Positions 52,430 to 63,750 of a stretch of DNA of 64,000 nt are shown here, piece by piece. Position numbers and translations under genes: made by a program. The notes below the pieces were generated by a model. That model had not been told where the DNA came from. It did not search any database and saw only the letters and a program-made list of their open reading frames with translations. The first letter of the stretch is position 1. Each line of letters begins with the position of its first letter. Source of the DNA: Saccharum officinarum (lineage: Eukaryota; Streptophyta; Magnoliopsida; Poales; Poaceae); contig CM036159.1 of assembly GCA_020631735.1 (NCBI GenBank), positions 100,265,670-100,329,669 on the forward strand. The letters run 5' to 3'.

Positions 52430-52800
52430 GTTTGTTTCCATCAGGAATTCCAAATTGCCCAACATATAGCGGCCACTCCAAATGTATGGACATTTTTTTT
52501 CCATCAGGAATCCGCACTTTGACCCACTCCAAGCCTGCTACAATGATCGAGTTACATTGTTTGCTTTGCACCAGCGCAAATAGTAATGATCCCCAAATAA
52601 CCTTGGCCACAGGACACTCAAAGAACAGATGAGAGATTGATTTATTGTTATCACAGAAGGGGCACTTAGGGTCAGCAACCCATATCTTCTAATAAGAATA
52701 TCCTTTTGTGAGAATTGCATTGTTTTCCATTAGCGACACAAAGATTTTGACTTTGGGAGGAATTTTCCATTTTCCAAATGTGTTTGTGACGAGTCCCAAC
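52430..52800 (-). pseudogene. LINE-derived zf-RVT fragment
   Basis: The minus strand reads IPPKVKIFVSLM, then after a stop KIWVADPKCPFCDNNKSISH and LFFECPVAKVIWG. CX2CX7HX4C with HLFFECPVAKxIW is the zinc-binding domain found behind plant LINE reverse transcriptases. A TAG stop in GYSY*KIW shows decay. Part of the frame runs on to about 52371. Confidence 0.65.
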
Positions 52801-53313
52801 TATATTTGGAGTAATTGCATTGTGCATAGATTTAACTGAGAAGTTTTCCAGTTTTTTTCCCTTCTCCAGTATATCATATCACCCCTTAAGGCAAACTGAA
52901 AATCTTGGACTTTCTAACAAATCAAGTTCCACTGAATTCTCAGCTCAGGATATAACCATCTTCAAAATTCATATTCCTCACTAAGCACCATTTCGCAGTG
53001 GCCTCCTTGTGTTCACAAAGAAGGAAAAGCATTTAAAATCGCTCACATAAAGGGGTAAACAGACAGACATATGTATTCATCACAGGACCGTACGTCAGTT
53101 TTGGGCACGGACCGGGCAGATTTGTTTCTCTGTACAAACACATTTCTAGATTAATCTTCAGAGTTCAAATGATGGTCAACTGTTTGAAGGGAAAGATGAC
53201 ATGGTTTTTGTTCATCTTGTTTCATCACCTGTTGAAATTGTTATTCTTCTATCTACAGTTCCTATCTCCATATTGCTGTCGAATTTAATCTCAAGGGAAG
53301 GGAAAGAAAAGAT
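52801..53313. other. Intergenic, nothing recognised
   Basis: AT-rich. It may be further decayed LINE sequence, but no frame supports this. Confidence 0.35.
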
Positions 53314-54061
53314 TGTTGGCACGTGAAATTGATCCGCGCAACAACACGATAACTATCGTACTTTCGCGACAACGAGTGACTAGTTTTCAGGACAAACTAG
53401 CAAAGGGGTTCCTCGCTTTCGTGGAGGAAAGCCGACCGTTTTTCAGCGCAAAACGGCAAAGATTACCAATCCCTAATGGAGGTTAGGGTTCGGCATATAC
53501 TACTGTCCTAAGGTAGAAGAAAGAACAAATAACGAAGAAAAATAATAGATGTATTATGTCGATTGGCTAGAAGGGACAATCGGCCACACCCCGTAATATT
53601 TATACAGGTCTGCCTGGTCTTCGGCAGGAGTACATGAGTCGGAATCCTAACCAGATACGAATACTCATATGTTTTGTTCCTACATAACAGAATAAAATAT
53701 TCCTTCTATAATCCTCGGTTTGTTTGGCCTTGTACGTAAGACATACCAGATATTAACTAAGCCCACTAGAATTTGCCTCCTCCGACTAAGAATTCATCTG
53801 AAGAGTCCTTCTCTGACTTATCCTTCCCAATCTGATGTATGATCTTCATGCGGCATATATTGACGGGATTTTGCACCAGTGCCATAATTAATCCACGTGT
53901 GATCTTCTCTTCCACAGTTGCTCCTACAGCTGGATATCCAATACCAAACTCACCAGGCAGCACTTGCCAATCCAGAAAAATGCCTCTTTGCTCCTCCTGC
54001 ATACTGCTGCTCGAGTAGCTGTTAGTGTCCGATTTAATTCTCCCAAACTAAATCGGCCAAT
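53314..54061. mobile_element. Possible solo LTR or LTR remnant
   Basis: It begins TGTTGGCACGTG and contains an LTR-like stretch with AATATTTATACAGGTCTGCC (possible TATA region). A terminal partner near AAATCGGCCAA at 54061 is only a weak match. No second copy, primer site or target duplication was found, so the call is tentative. Confidence 0.25.
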
Positions 54062-54607
54062 GAAAATATTACAGTAGCGTATGAATAAGACAGCGCTAAT
54101 TCAAACCGAAAGTAGAAACCAATCTGGCCAACCAAATTATGCCATCAACAGTGTCCGCCAAGACAACCATGTGAGCATCACGTCCCTGCACTTGATCAAG
54201 CCCAGCATGCAGACTCATGCAGCAGCGCAACTCGTGTGTACACACGCCGACTTCCTCCTTCTGTACAGCACCTGTGCTCACTTCCTGATGGATAAGCTGT
54301 CTAACAAAATCAGTAGTTCCATTCATTTTGTGCTAGTCAACCAGCTAGCCTGACCGAATATTTCATCAACTAATATTTCGTTTAAACACCAGGGTATCCT
54401 TTACTTCAAAACCGAATTAAATACAACTCGGCTAGCTTTATATATGAAGTGATAATTTTAGTTGTCAACAAAGATGACTTGGTATTATCTCAAATATGTC
54501 TTGTCTGCAGCCTTAAGATCACCTCTACACCTCAGTCTGCGAATTGCCCGATGGAATCCCACATTTAATTTGACTCATAGCAGGGTACCCGCTAACAGGC
54601 GTTCCAT

Positions 54608-54626
54608 CACACACACACACACACTT
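54608..54626. repeat. (AC)n microsatellite
   Basis: A run of about nine CA/AC units. Confidence 0.8.
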
Positions 54627-54749
54627 GACATGGTGGATTGGTCCGGCTCATTTCCGGTATAGGTATAACAAAGCTCTCTGAACAAGTCTAGTGCCATGTC
54701 TGATAGCTCATCGTGCACAGGTGCTGCAATTTCATATGGAAGCATCTCT

Positions 54750-54776
54750 GACTAGACTAGACTAGACTAGACTAGA
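54750..54776. repeat. (GACTA)5 microsatellite
   Basis: Five tandem copies of GACTA followed by GAG. A pentanucleotide repeat in non-coding sequence. Confidence 0.9.
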
Positions 54777-55344
54777 GCATCAACACTGACTAACCGTGGT
54801 TTTCGAACTAGCTTCGTTGTGTTTGAGTTTGAATCCCCTTCTACTGACTGACTGCTTGTAGCGTTCACCACAACCAGTGTCAGTGCAACACTGGACGTAC
54901 AGAAGAGGACGGAGGAATCCACCCTGGCCTGAGGCCTGAGCCTGACGCGATCAACCAGCATGCCTCACATCGTCTGGCTCCTCAGCTCGATGAACTTACC
55001 ATATCCCGCACTTGGTTTGGCGTACATGCATGTGATCGATCGAATCACCAAGGCAAGCGCAAGTTGAAGCGAGGGAGCTCGCCATGGCCAGCCCGCCGTG
55101 CACGCGCGCTAACACCCAACAGCAGTGATCGGAGGCGGACCTTGCTTGGGGCACGGAATGGCGGTGGCGGCGGTGCGCCAGGCGCCATTCTAGCTAGGAC
55201 CGACGGGATCGGAGGCGGGCGCCCGGTTCGTTTCAGTTCAGACTTGAGACATGGAGTTGGGCGTATTCATCATATCGCGGCAAAAACAAGCTAAATGAAA
55301 TGAATCGAAATAGGAGAGCATGCGTGGAAGGCCGGCGGCGGTGA
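54777..55344. other. Intergenic, nothing firm
   Basis: GC content rises toward 55300. Open frames overlap on both strands without domain signs. It could be the promoter of the open frame at 55345. Confidence 0.35.
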
Positions 55345-55722
55345 CCACCCGCCAAGTCGATCCAGCAGCAAGAACAGGTGCAGCGGGATACTACCGCCTG
55401 CTATCAGCCACAAGGCGTGAACTTCAACTTCAACATCGAGGACATAAACTTCTCCGTCGACGAGAGCATGCTGCGAGACGAGCCAGAGCAGGGACTGCAG
55501 CAGCCAAGCGCCGAGCCGGAGACTGCCGTGCAACGACAGTCTGAGCACGAAGAGTTCACCGTGGAGTGGTTATTGCGAGGTGAGCAGCCGCCGCCGCCGG
55601 GGCATGGCGGCGAGTTCATCCAGATGCCGTGCCGTGCGGTCTGTTGGTTCCCCCACCGTACCGTAGACGATATGCTCGGGCTCGGCCCGGAGACAATGTA
55701 CGGCCAGCGGCGGCATGAGTGA
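55345..55722 (+). CDS. Unidentified open frame, Gln/Glu-rich, possible last exon
   Basis: The frame is open for 126 codons from the TGA at 55342-55344 to the TGA at 55720. It has no ATG near its start, so it would be an internal or terminal exon. It reads PPAKSIQQQEQVQRDTTA, later QPQGVNFNFNIEDINFSVDE, an acidic middle, EFTVEWLLRGEQPPPPG and DMLGLGPETMYGQ at the end. Gln-rich start and regular hydrophobic/acidic patches look protein-like, and codon third positions are G/C rich as in grass genes. I do not recognise a family. No firm splice partner was found upstream. It may be a fragment of a transcription factor, but this is a guess. Confidence 0.35.
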   Translation, partial: PPAKSIQQQEQVQRDTTACYQPQGVNFNFNIEDINFSVDESMLRDEPEQGLQQPSAEPETAVQRQSEHEEFTVEWLLRGEQPPPPGHGGEFIQMPCRAVCWFPHRTVDDMLGLGPETMYGQRRHE

Positions 55723-55743
55723 CAACAGCAAGTATACCATGCT

Positions 55744-56025
55744 CGGGTTTGTACACAGGATGCAGCAGCCTTCTTCAAGGATCTCATCTCCTCCAGCTTC
55801 CATATCTGACGTGTTGACAGGGCTAGCTAGCAGCAGTGTGTTCCGGCTAAAGCAGGAATGTTTTTTAATGATTAATTGCAAATGTAGAACCGTTATAATC
55901 GGTCGCTCAACTGCCGATAGGTGGGCACCGACAACGTTGTACACAGCATGCAGCAGCGTTCTTCTAGGATCCGATCCCCTCCAGCTTCCATATCTGACGT
56001 GTTGACATGGCTAGCTAGCAGAACT
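55744..56025. repeat. Imperfect direct duplication, two copies of about 97 bp
   Basis: 55744-55840 and 55929-56025 share GTACACAG, ATGCAGCAGC, then CCTCCAGCTTCCATATCTGA and CGTGTTGACA(G/T)GGCTAGCTAGCAG. They are spaced about 185 bp apart with about 10 differences. They follow the unidentified open frame, so they may be duplicated 3' flank. Confidence 0.8.
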
Positions 56026-56518
56026 AGTTGTAACCGTAGCACTACCACGTACCAAAGGCTTTATGGAGATACGACACTGTCATCTCTCTTCATGATGAAC
56101 ATACACTGAACACTTGGCACTTGTTCAAACACCTGAAGGAAGCACATTTTTCTCGTGATCAAGCCGGCCACCTCCTGCGTGATCGACGACGGCGCCCCTC
56201 TCCCTCAACATCCGGTGAAGCCTGCGAGGCGCTTCACGGGGTCCACGGTCCACCATCACGGTATGGCCACAGCGTTTAGCGTGACCACCGTGCCGCCGAA
56301 CAATGGCAACGACACATCGATGCCATCCCCGAAGCCACATGCGGCGAGAACAAGCTCCTAATGAGGCATGCGGTGTGGTGTTGTTTTGTGTGTCCCCGTC
56401 TAGAGTGGATGGCGAGGAGAGGAAAGGTAGGTTCCACTGGCACGTCGACCCCATATGGGGGTACTGTTAGTATCTTTAGATCGTGCTAGGGTGGTAGATC
56501 AGTGGGAATACCGTTCTA

Positions 56519-56618
56519 NNNNNNNNNNNNNNNNNNNNNNNNNNNNNNNNNNNNNNNNNNNNNNNNNNNNNNNNNNNNNNNNNNNNNNNNNNNNNNNNNN
56601 NNNNNNNNNNNNNNNNNN
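56519..56618. other. Assembly gap, 100 N
   Basis: A 100-N placeholder that removes the 5' part of the ankyrin-repeat gene. Confidence 0.95.
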
Positions 56619-58528
56619 AAGGGCAATGGACGCCCTCCACGCCGCGGCTGGTGGAAAGGGCAAACTACCAATCTGCCGATACCTCGTCGAGGAGGCCAAG
56701 ATGGACGTCAACAAGCGTGACACCTTTAAGGTACAAACTACTAGCTTCCAGACTCCAGAGTCATCCCCACTTTCCTCTTCTCCGATCCCTCCTCCATTAA
56801 TTGCTCTCTTCAAACCTATAATTAATGCATAATTGATTGATTAAAATAGTAAGTTTGATCCATTTACGTATCCTGTGTTGGCTTCAGTTGACAAAATTGT
56901 GTGCCTTTGTTCGCAGGTAAGAGCATGACACCACTACAGCATGCTGTGTTCAGTGGGAACCTCCCTATCGTGAGGTTTCTTCTTGATCATGGTGCTGATC
57001 TCCATCAAGAAGGCAGTCTAGGAGGTCATGACAGATGCACTGCTCTTCATACAGCTGCAGAGAAAGGTATAAACACCAAACGAACTTCACTCATTTATTC
57101 TTTGTTCTCCCAGGACACGTGTTGGTTTCCTGTTCAGTCTTTACTGTTACCTTCTTTCTTTTTGTGGTGGATATAAATGGAACATAGGATATTACTTTGG
57201 AGAGTCTGTAGTTGAATCTATACACAAAAACAACTGCAGACAATGGCATCATATTCAAGAGAAAACTAAGCAAGCTCAAAAATTCTCTACTTCTAATTTT
57301 ATAGCTTTCTGTTGTGTCTAATGTTGCTATAAACTCAAGCTATCCTGGTTTTATAAGCTTTTCGTGCCCAACTGCTATGTCGCGATGTGTTATGTGTAGT
57401 ATATACCGTATTTCCATTTTTTCCCCATTAAACTTTGTTTCCTGCCCTCACATTTAAAATTAATGTGCTTATTACATCTGGAATTGTTGCTGTTAGTCTT
57501 TGTGGACCTTGTATTTAGTATCTGTTTGTGCCTTTCTGGATCTTCTACCAGGATCAGTTTCATACTTTATTTTGTGTTCAGCCAATGAAACTGATAGATT
57601 GTCCAAAAGTAATTGTTTCATTTCTTATGAACTGTTGACTGCCATCGAGATTTCCCTGTATGCTCTTCAGTGAAGAGTGAAATAACAATTTTGTTTTTTT
57701 TTACCTGTTGAAATTTTGTTGCTGAAGATTGGTTTATTCTTATAGTTCTGCAGTCCACTTTACTATGACCTTACTTTTTCATCTGTTTCTTCAGGACGGT
57801 GTGAAATAGCAAAACTTCTGCTTTCTAGGGGAGCTTACGTTGATGGCAAATCATGCCATATGACACCACTACAGCTTGCGGTTCATGGAGGGCATGATAG
57901 TACTCTGAAGATTTTGTTGGACCACAATGCAGATGTACTAGTTATATCTTTTTATTTTTAATCTATTTATAGATGAGTTGAGTCCTCTATTTTACCATTA
58001 ATGCATTGGGGCTTGACATGACATTCCATAATTTTGTTCCTACTTCCTACCTTTACATGCTTAGTTCCTCGTAGCTGTTGATGTGTGACCACTTGGGCAT
58101 ATGTGAGCAGTGGCCCCACACAACAACAGTTCCTGAGAAATCAAAGGGAACACATATATCAGCTATACTAAAAAAACGGTTTTCGTGATCTATTCTATAC
58201 TGTTTAATTTACCTTCTGTTTTCCTACCTAGCCCAACAAGGAAGTAAATCTGTCAACACCTTTGACCATAGCATTGCGCACTCCTTCCTTGTCTTGTCTA
58301 AAGCTATTGATTCAGGTATAGTATTCTGTACTATGAGTCTTGTGTGATTTTTATGAACTGTCAAGTTATGTATGGAGAAAACATCTCATCTTTGATACAT
58401 AAACTGGGTAGGCTGGAGCTGAAGTGAATGGCATTGGTAATCCTTTGGCAACGGCTGCGCAGGAAGGCTTAACCGAAGCTATCAAGTGCTTGTTGGAGGC
58501 TGGTGCAAACCCCAACACTACTGACTGG
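56619..58528 (+). CDS. Ankyrin-repeat protein, partial at both ends
   Basis: Five exons are visible: the gap edge to 56730, about 56922-57066, 57795-57934, 58232-58315 and 58412-58528, with GT-AG borders and matching phases. They encode successive ankyrin repeats: LPICRYLVEEAKMDVNKRD, MTPLQHAVFSGNLPIVRFLL, DRCTALHTAAEKGRCEIAKL, MTPLQLAVHGGHDSTLKILL, STPLTIALRTPSLSCLKLLI and NPLATAAQEGLTEAIKCLLE ending ANPNTTDW. The second exon start is uncertain because the usual CAG acceptor at 56916 is out of phase, whereas AAG at 56921 is in phase. The 5' end is lost in the gap. No further exon is found before the CACTA element at 59141 or up to 64000. Grass proteins of this kind often continue with more repeats and a TPR domain. 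It presumably binds protein partners; function is unknown. It may be a truncated gene or one with a very long TE-filled intron. Confidence 0.8.
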
Positions 58529-59140
58529 GTGAGCCTTCTCTCTTGTCCACACTATCACTGTGAGCTGCTTAACTTCAAATAGTTCTGGTCGTACTGCCTT
58601 TTAACACTATTTATATAACATAGCTCCTGTCTCCTGAAAAAAAATGCTCATTAGAAGTCTGTTCATGAAGGAAAATTGAAAGTGGCTTTGAAGTCTGTTG
58701 GCTTCCAAAAGAAAAAGGGCATTAGTTTTGAACATCTCAGCACCAATTGACTCACTGATCTGATTTAGGCGCACTTTCAACATTTATCACCTTTTACGAG
58801 TAGGTTCATGACACTGGTTCGATATAGATGCTCACAGTTTCAGTACTCTGGTTCTGTAGCAGTTTAGATGCTTGCCGTTCACGGTATTGCACGTGGTTTC
58901 GTTATTCAATTATATTTTTCTATATCGATACAAGTTGGGTCTACTGTTTCCCTCAAACATCTGGATACACATGGTCTACCGTGTTAAAACTAGTGAAAGT
59001 ATCATCAATTATCTTCACATACAAGCTTGTGAAACTTTGCCGGTCCCCACCCCTTGCTATGCACAGTTTATTGGTCTGGATCTATGCATAGTTATAACCT
59101 ATAGCACTGCTTTGGCTTATTTTGTTGGTTTGGGATCAAG
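58529..59140. other. Intron or 3' sequence of the ankyrin gene
   Basis: Starts with the donor GTGAGC. No further ankyrin or TPR exon could be read on the plus strand before the CACTA terminus. Confidence 0.5.
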
Positions 59141-59156
59141 CACTACGGAAACAGAG

Positions 59157-59516
59157 CCTTTGCCGAGAGGGATTATCTTTGCCGAGGGCAAAAACACGGG
59201 CACTCGGCAAAGAGATGCTCTTGGCAAAGATCTCTTTGCCAAGAGCCGCGCTCTCGGCAAAGAACGCCCGTCGGCAAATTTGTTCTTTGCCGAGAGCCAG
59301 GCCCTCGGCAAAGGCGTCATTTGCCGAGGGCCCGACTCTCGGCAAATAAGGCCCTCGGCAAAGGACCGACGAGCCTAACCGCCGTCAGTCTTTGCCGAGG
59401 GCCCTCAGTTAGGCTCACGGCAAAGAGCTCTTTCCCGAGAGGCCTTCGCCGGCTCTCGGCAAAGAAATTTCTTTGCCAAGGGCTATTTTTGGGCTCTCGG
59501 CAAAGAATTTAATTTT
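59157..59516. repeat. Subterminal CTTTGCCGAG repeat array, left
   Basis: Many direct and inverted copies of TTTGCCGAG(A/G)GC and CTCGGCAAA, in both orientations, next to the CACTA terminus. Confidence 0.9.
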
Positions 59517-60420
59517 TTTATTTTCGCATCCATTTTTTTTGATAGCATGTTACAATACTAATATTTTAATTTTAAAATTTGACACTTTTTTAATGTTTTT
59601 TACTATATATTTTGAGTTTAGTTCATTTATTTACATTTCTCCGAAAAATGCAAGTTTGAACTGCAGGTGCATACAATAGTGAAACTTAGTGATTCAAAAA
59701 ATGATATTGATGATATTGATTGTATTTTGAGACCAAATCCAGGAGCACTCATGAAATTTCAAACATCTCGCGCACGGAACGTGGCGGCAAACTTTGCGAT
59801 GAAGTGTATTTTAATTATATAAAATACAAACAACTTCCAAAAATCAAGAAACTTGACGGCACGTCTTGAAATCACATGTGGAGGCTAGGATAAAATTTGA
59901 AAATATTTCGCGCATGTTACAAATTAAGCTGGTTATAAACCTAGACATCTCACATGCAATAACAGTGATCAACAAAGGAGATGTCTAGGTTTCTAACCCT
60001 CGTACGGGGCAACGTGCGTGAAACATTTTTAAATTTTTATCCTAGCCTCCACATGTGATTTCAAGATGTGCTGTCAAGTTTCATGATTTTCGGAAGTTGT
60101 TTGCATTTTATATAATTAAAATACACTTCATCGCAAAGTTTGTCGCCATGTTCCGTGCGCGAGATGTTTGAAATTTCATGAGTGCTCCTGGATTTGGTCT
60201 CAAAATACAATCAATATCATCAATATTATTTTTTGAATCGCTAAGTTTCAATATTATATGCACCTGCAGTTCAAACTTGCATTTTTCGGAGAAATGTAAA
60301 TAAATGAACTAAACTCAAAATATATAGTAAAAAGCATTAAAAAAAGTATCAAATTTTAAAATTAAGCTATTAGTATTGTAACATGCTATCAAAAAAAATT
60401 GGATGCGAAAACAAAAAAAA

Positions 60421-60630
60421 TTCTTTGCCAAGAGCTCAGAAATAGCCCTCGGCAAAGAAGTTTCTTAAGAAAGTGAAAAAAGAGGACAAACCTTTGCCGA
60501 GAGCTGGATCGGGGGCTCTTGGCAAAGAAAATGCATAAAAATCTTTGCCGAGAGCTAGATCGGGAGCTCTCGGCAAAGAAAATAAAAAATTTGCCGAGAG
60601 CTGGATCGGGGGCTCTCGGCAAAGAAAATG
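60421..60630. repeat. Subterminal CTTTGCCGAG repeat array, right
   Basis: Same units, here arranged as four hairpin-like modules such as TTTGCCGAGAGCTGGATCGG followed by GGGCTCTCGGCAAAG. Confidence 0.9.
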
Positions 60631-60949
60631 CAAAAAAAAACTTGCCACTATAGAGATGAGAAGCGGCAAAAAACCACTATAGGAAAAAGTGCTTAAACAA
60701 TATCTAACACAATAGATGAACGGTGAATAAATATGTCTATAAATATATACATGTATAAATACGTATACAAACTTGACCCCGCCAATATATTTGCTCTAAA
60801 TGGATATACTTATATTTTTTGTGAATTAATTAATATAGGTATTTGCATATGCATAAAATAAAAAATAGAACAAAAAAACCAGGAGAAACACACGCACACC
60901 ATTGCCCATGAAGGCCCAATACAACGGAAGACCATTCCGTTCATCCCTA

Positions 60950-61215
60950 TCCTACACGTTCGTACTTCTCCTTTTCCCCAACGCACGCACGCACACATCC
61001 GCCTCCGCCTCCGCCTTCGCAGCCATGCCGTACGCCGCCGATTCAGCGCCTCCCTAAGCTCCTGAAGTCAGATCCGAGCCTCCCCAAGCCCCTCGTCGGT
61101 CTATCCCTGGTCACGGCCCCCTCCCGTGCGTGGCCTAGGTCCTCAGGCCGCCGGCGCTAGGTGCCGACCGCTGGGACCTCTCCTGGCGCCGAGCAGGATT
61201 GCAGGAGCAGAGAGG
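60950..61215 (+). other. GC-rich leader exon candidate
   Basis: CT- and GC-rich sequence with CCTCCGCCTCCGCC runs ends at AGAGAG|GTACGAG (donor at 61215-61216). An ATG at 61024 opens only a 10-codon frame, so this looks like an untranslated first exon. It probably belongs to the gene whose later exons are at 63356 and 63633. Confidence 0.4.
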
Positions 61216-63355
61216 TACGAGTACTAGCCTTCAATGCCATTACTCAAATCCAAATGTTAGTTACTCTCGATTGTGTACAAGATAGTCATGGCTTTAGTTC
61301 TTGCTTGTTGCATGAACTTGTGTGGTGGCAGTAGCAGTACCCACTCTTTTTTTCTCTGAATTTTTTGTGGGATTTAAGTGAATCTACTTTTTCTACGTTT
61401 CCTCTACCGATTAGCGCTGCTCACTCCAGGAAGCAAAACCGTCGACATCGGCAAGTTCAGTAGCAGCCATGTCTCAGAGAACTGAACAGACATGTTTTTT
61501 TCTCCTTCACAAATTGGCATGTTTCTACTTCTATCTGTAATGCAGATTCTTATGGCTTGGTGGATCTATTCTTGTGTGGATAATATTTGTATGTAAGGGT
61601 CTAAGGTTCATTTTTTCTCTGTCCAACAATGACCAATTAGCCGGTTAGTGATAGGCTTCGATCTGTGATGTGCCTGCATATATAAAACTATGAACTAATT
61701 TTTTGTCTCTAGTTTGACTAGGACTCTGTTCAGCAAATAGTCTATCGTCTATGTTTTATCCATGTGAAAGGTCCCAGCAGAGGCTTGATCTAAAAGTATG
61801 AGAGCTCTCTAACACTATGTAAGATTGAACCATTTGATAGGACTACAAACAACAGTCTGTGTCCCTCCAGATCTGACCATTCTATTTTTTTGTGAGATCC
61901 TGTTATTCTACAGTTTATTTGAGTGTCCACTTATATGCTTTTTGGAATATTTATGCTTTCATCCAAAAAATGGAGTTGTCATTGTTGTGATATCTAATTA
62001 TTTGTGTGTCCATGCTGCAGTGAAGATTTTGGGCTAAGCGGAGTGCTGCATTGAAGATTTTGGGCTAAGGAAAGAGTATTGTCGTGGTGAGCTCTTATTT
62101 CTGATGGATTTGTGCATGATTGAGGATCTAGGGTTAGTACTACTGATGGATTTGTGCATAGACGTACAAGTGATTGGCAATCTATTTGCCATTAGCAATT
62201 TGCCACTGGAATTTGCAATTGAAATTAGGAGATGCCGATGCAGCAAGCTTTCTGGATTAAACTATTAGGGCTCTTATGTCTTCAAGTATCCGATTTAATA
62301 AATCCATACTGTCAAAATAGTCTTTTACTCGTTTGATTTTATTTTTAGTACAATTTACAAAGAAAAAGGATGAACCTGTCATAATCAATATAGAAGCCTA
62401 TAGTTACGTAGTCCCATGAAAAATTGGCTACACATACTTAATGCTGAAATTCAGCTGTTGTAATGCTGAAATTGAATGTTCAAACCAGAATGTGTGATTG
62501 TGCAGTCCTCTTTTGACCAGCGTTGCCACACAGGGCTCGTAACTTGGACTGGAAGCTTCCCTGTTCTTTAGTGTTTTAGTGTGAAGAAACTGAACAACGC
62601 TGCTATACATAACAGCACACAATTATTTTATTGTGAACTACTTGCGTCTTCAGAAAAAGAAAATGTTTGCCACACATCTTCTAAATATGTTTTTCTACAA
62701 TATGACATAGGCAGTAGCATTCAGTGATTTGTGTACACACGTAGATGGATGACAGTAGCATCCATTGATTGTATAAACTCAGTGACAGTAGTATAAATAC
62801 ATGGAATGCTATTGCTTGGACTTTTAGTTGCTACAATTAATTGGGTCGTGTAATCACTGGAAGTTTAAAAAAACTGAACTGTACTTGAGTGTATTTCTGT
62901 ATATGCGCCAAGTTTGGTTAGCATTTCTGAATGATGGGGAACCATGATAATAGTTTAAGTTCAGCATCTGGAAGCATTGTGTGTTCTTACTAGTAGTTTA
63001 CATGTTGCTCTTCTAACCTGATACACATACGGTAGACCAACTGCACAAACTTTTTGTGTGCTGTAAAAAAAACTACAGGCAATCAGCATAAGGCAGCAGG
63101 ATCAAAGGCTCCCTGACTCTTCCTACAGTTTCATGACAGATGGCTAGATGAAAGTGCAGTCCGCATTAGACTGTCACATGTTTTATATCTTGTCATTTTT
63201 GAATGGTCACTTTTGTAGCCTTGCATTGCTTCAGCTTAAGTTTCTCCAAGTTCTTTGTACTAAGCTCAAGTTATGTTTAACTTGTTAGAACAAGTCATCT
63301 TAAAGTTAGAACAAGTTTCATCTTATTGTATCATTAGCTTTGCACCAATTTGTAG
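61216..63355. other. Long intron-like stretch
   Basis: AT-rich, without coding frames of note. A local duplication GATTTTGGGCTAAG is seen at 62025 and 62056. Short recurring words such as TGACAGTAGCAT...ATTGATTGT occur at 62690-62790. No transposon ends were identified. Confidence 0.4.
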
Positions 63356-63750
63356 GCCAATGTGGAAGAAGCAAACCGGAGGGCCGCCGAGCTGGCGTTG
63401 GAGTTGGCGGCCGAGCGGGCAGCGCGGGAGGCCCAGGACAAAAGGATTGCGGAAATTGTCGCTTGGATGCAATCTTCGACGGGTTCCCCCGTGCCTCCAG
63501 GGTTAATGGGTCCACCAACGCATCCTAACCAATCTCCCCTGATGCAAACTCCTGTGAGTCACACATGCAAGGAATTGCAACATTAGCTAATCAACCAATC
63601 TCCTCTGATGCAAACTCTTCTCATGTGTGCAGCTTTCGTCGGCGGGTTCGAACAACCCACTTCCTGGCGCTCAGGGCGACCAAGTGTTTCGTCACGCCGT
63701 CATAAGGTTGTCAAGGGCGACCGGCGCAGTGAGTAGCACTGGTAGTTTCG
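63356..63750 (+). pseudogene. CACTA-associated transposase C-terminal exons (candidate)
   Basis: The acceptor TTTGTAG at 63355 opens an exon to 63553 with EEANRRAAELALELAAERAA, a heptad-patterned coiled coil, then IAEIVAWMQSSTGSPVPPG and a Pro-rich end. A second exon (from 63633 after GTGTGCAG) reads LSSAGSNNPLPGAQGDQVFR and ends near 63729 or runs to a stop soon after. Coiled coil plus Met/Gln/Pro-rich tail is the usual C-terminus of plant Ptta/En/Spm-type (Transposase_24) proteins carried by CACTA elements. The core domain is missing upstream, so the gene is internally deleted. The call rests on composition and context only. Confidence 0.4.

Larger units (their letters stand above)
59141..60645. 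mobile_element. CACTA-derived foldback element with giant inverted repeat
   Basis: The left terminus CACTACGGAAACAGAGCC at 59141 is of the En/Spm (CACTA) type. Subterminal arrays of CTTTGCCGAG and CTCGGCAAAG units fill 59157-59516 and 60421-60630, as is usual for transposase binding in this superfamily. The stretch between is palindromic: 59508-59952 pairs with 59979-60428, leaving a loop of about 26 bases around 59953-59978. Examples are TTTTCGCATCC...GATAGCATGTTACAAT against its complement near 60380, and CCTAGACATCTC against GAGATGTCTAGG at the apex. No coding frame is real here; the long frames merely translate the repeat units. The right terminus is not certain. Confidence 0.85.

Noticed and set aside
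59117..59512. Several frames reading SLPRA / LGKE repeats
   Set aside because: Translations of the CTTTGCCGAG subterminal repeats of the CACTA element, open in many frames because of the repeat unit.
60421..60630. Regularly spaced repeats resembling a CRISPR array
   Set aside because: The repeats are short, in both orientations and part of a CACTA terminus in plant DNA. There are no unique spacers of constant length.
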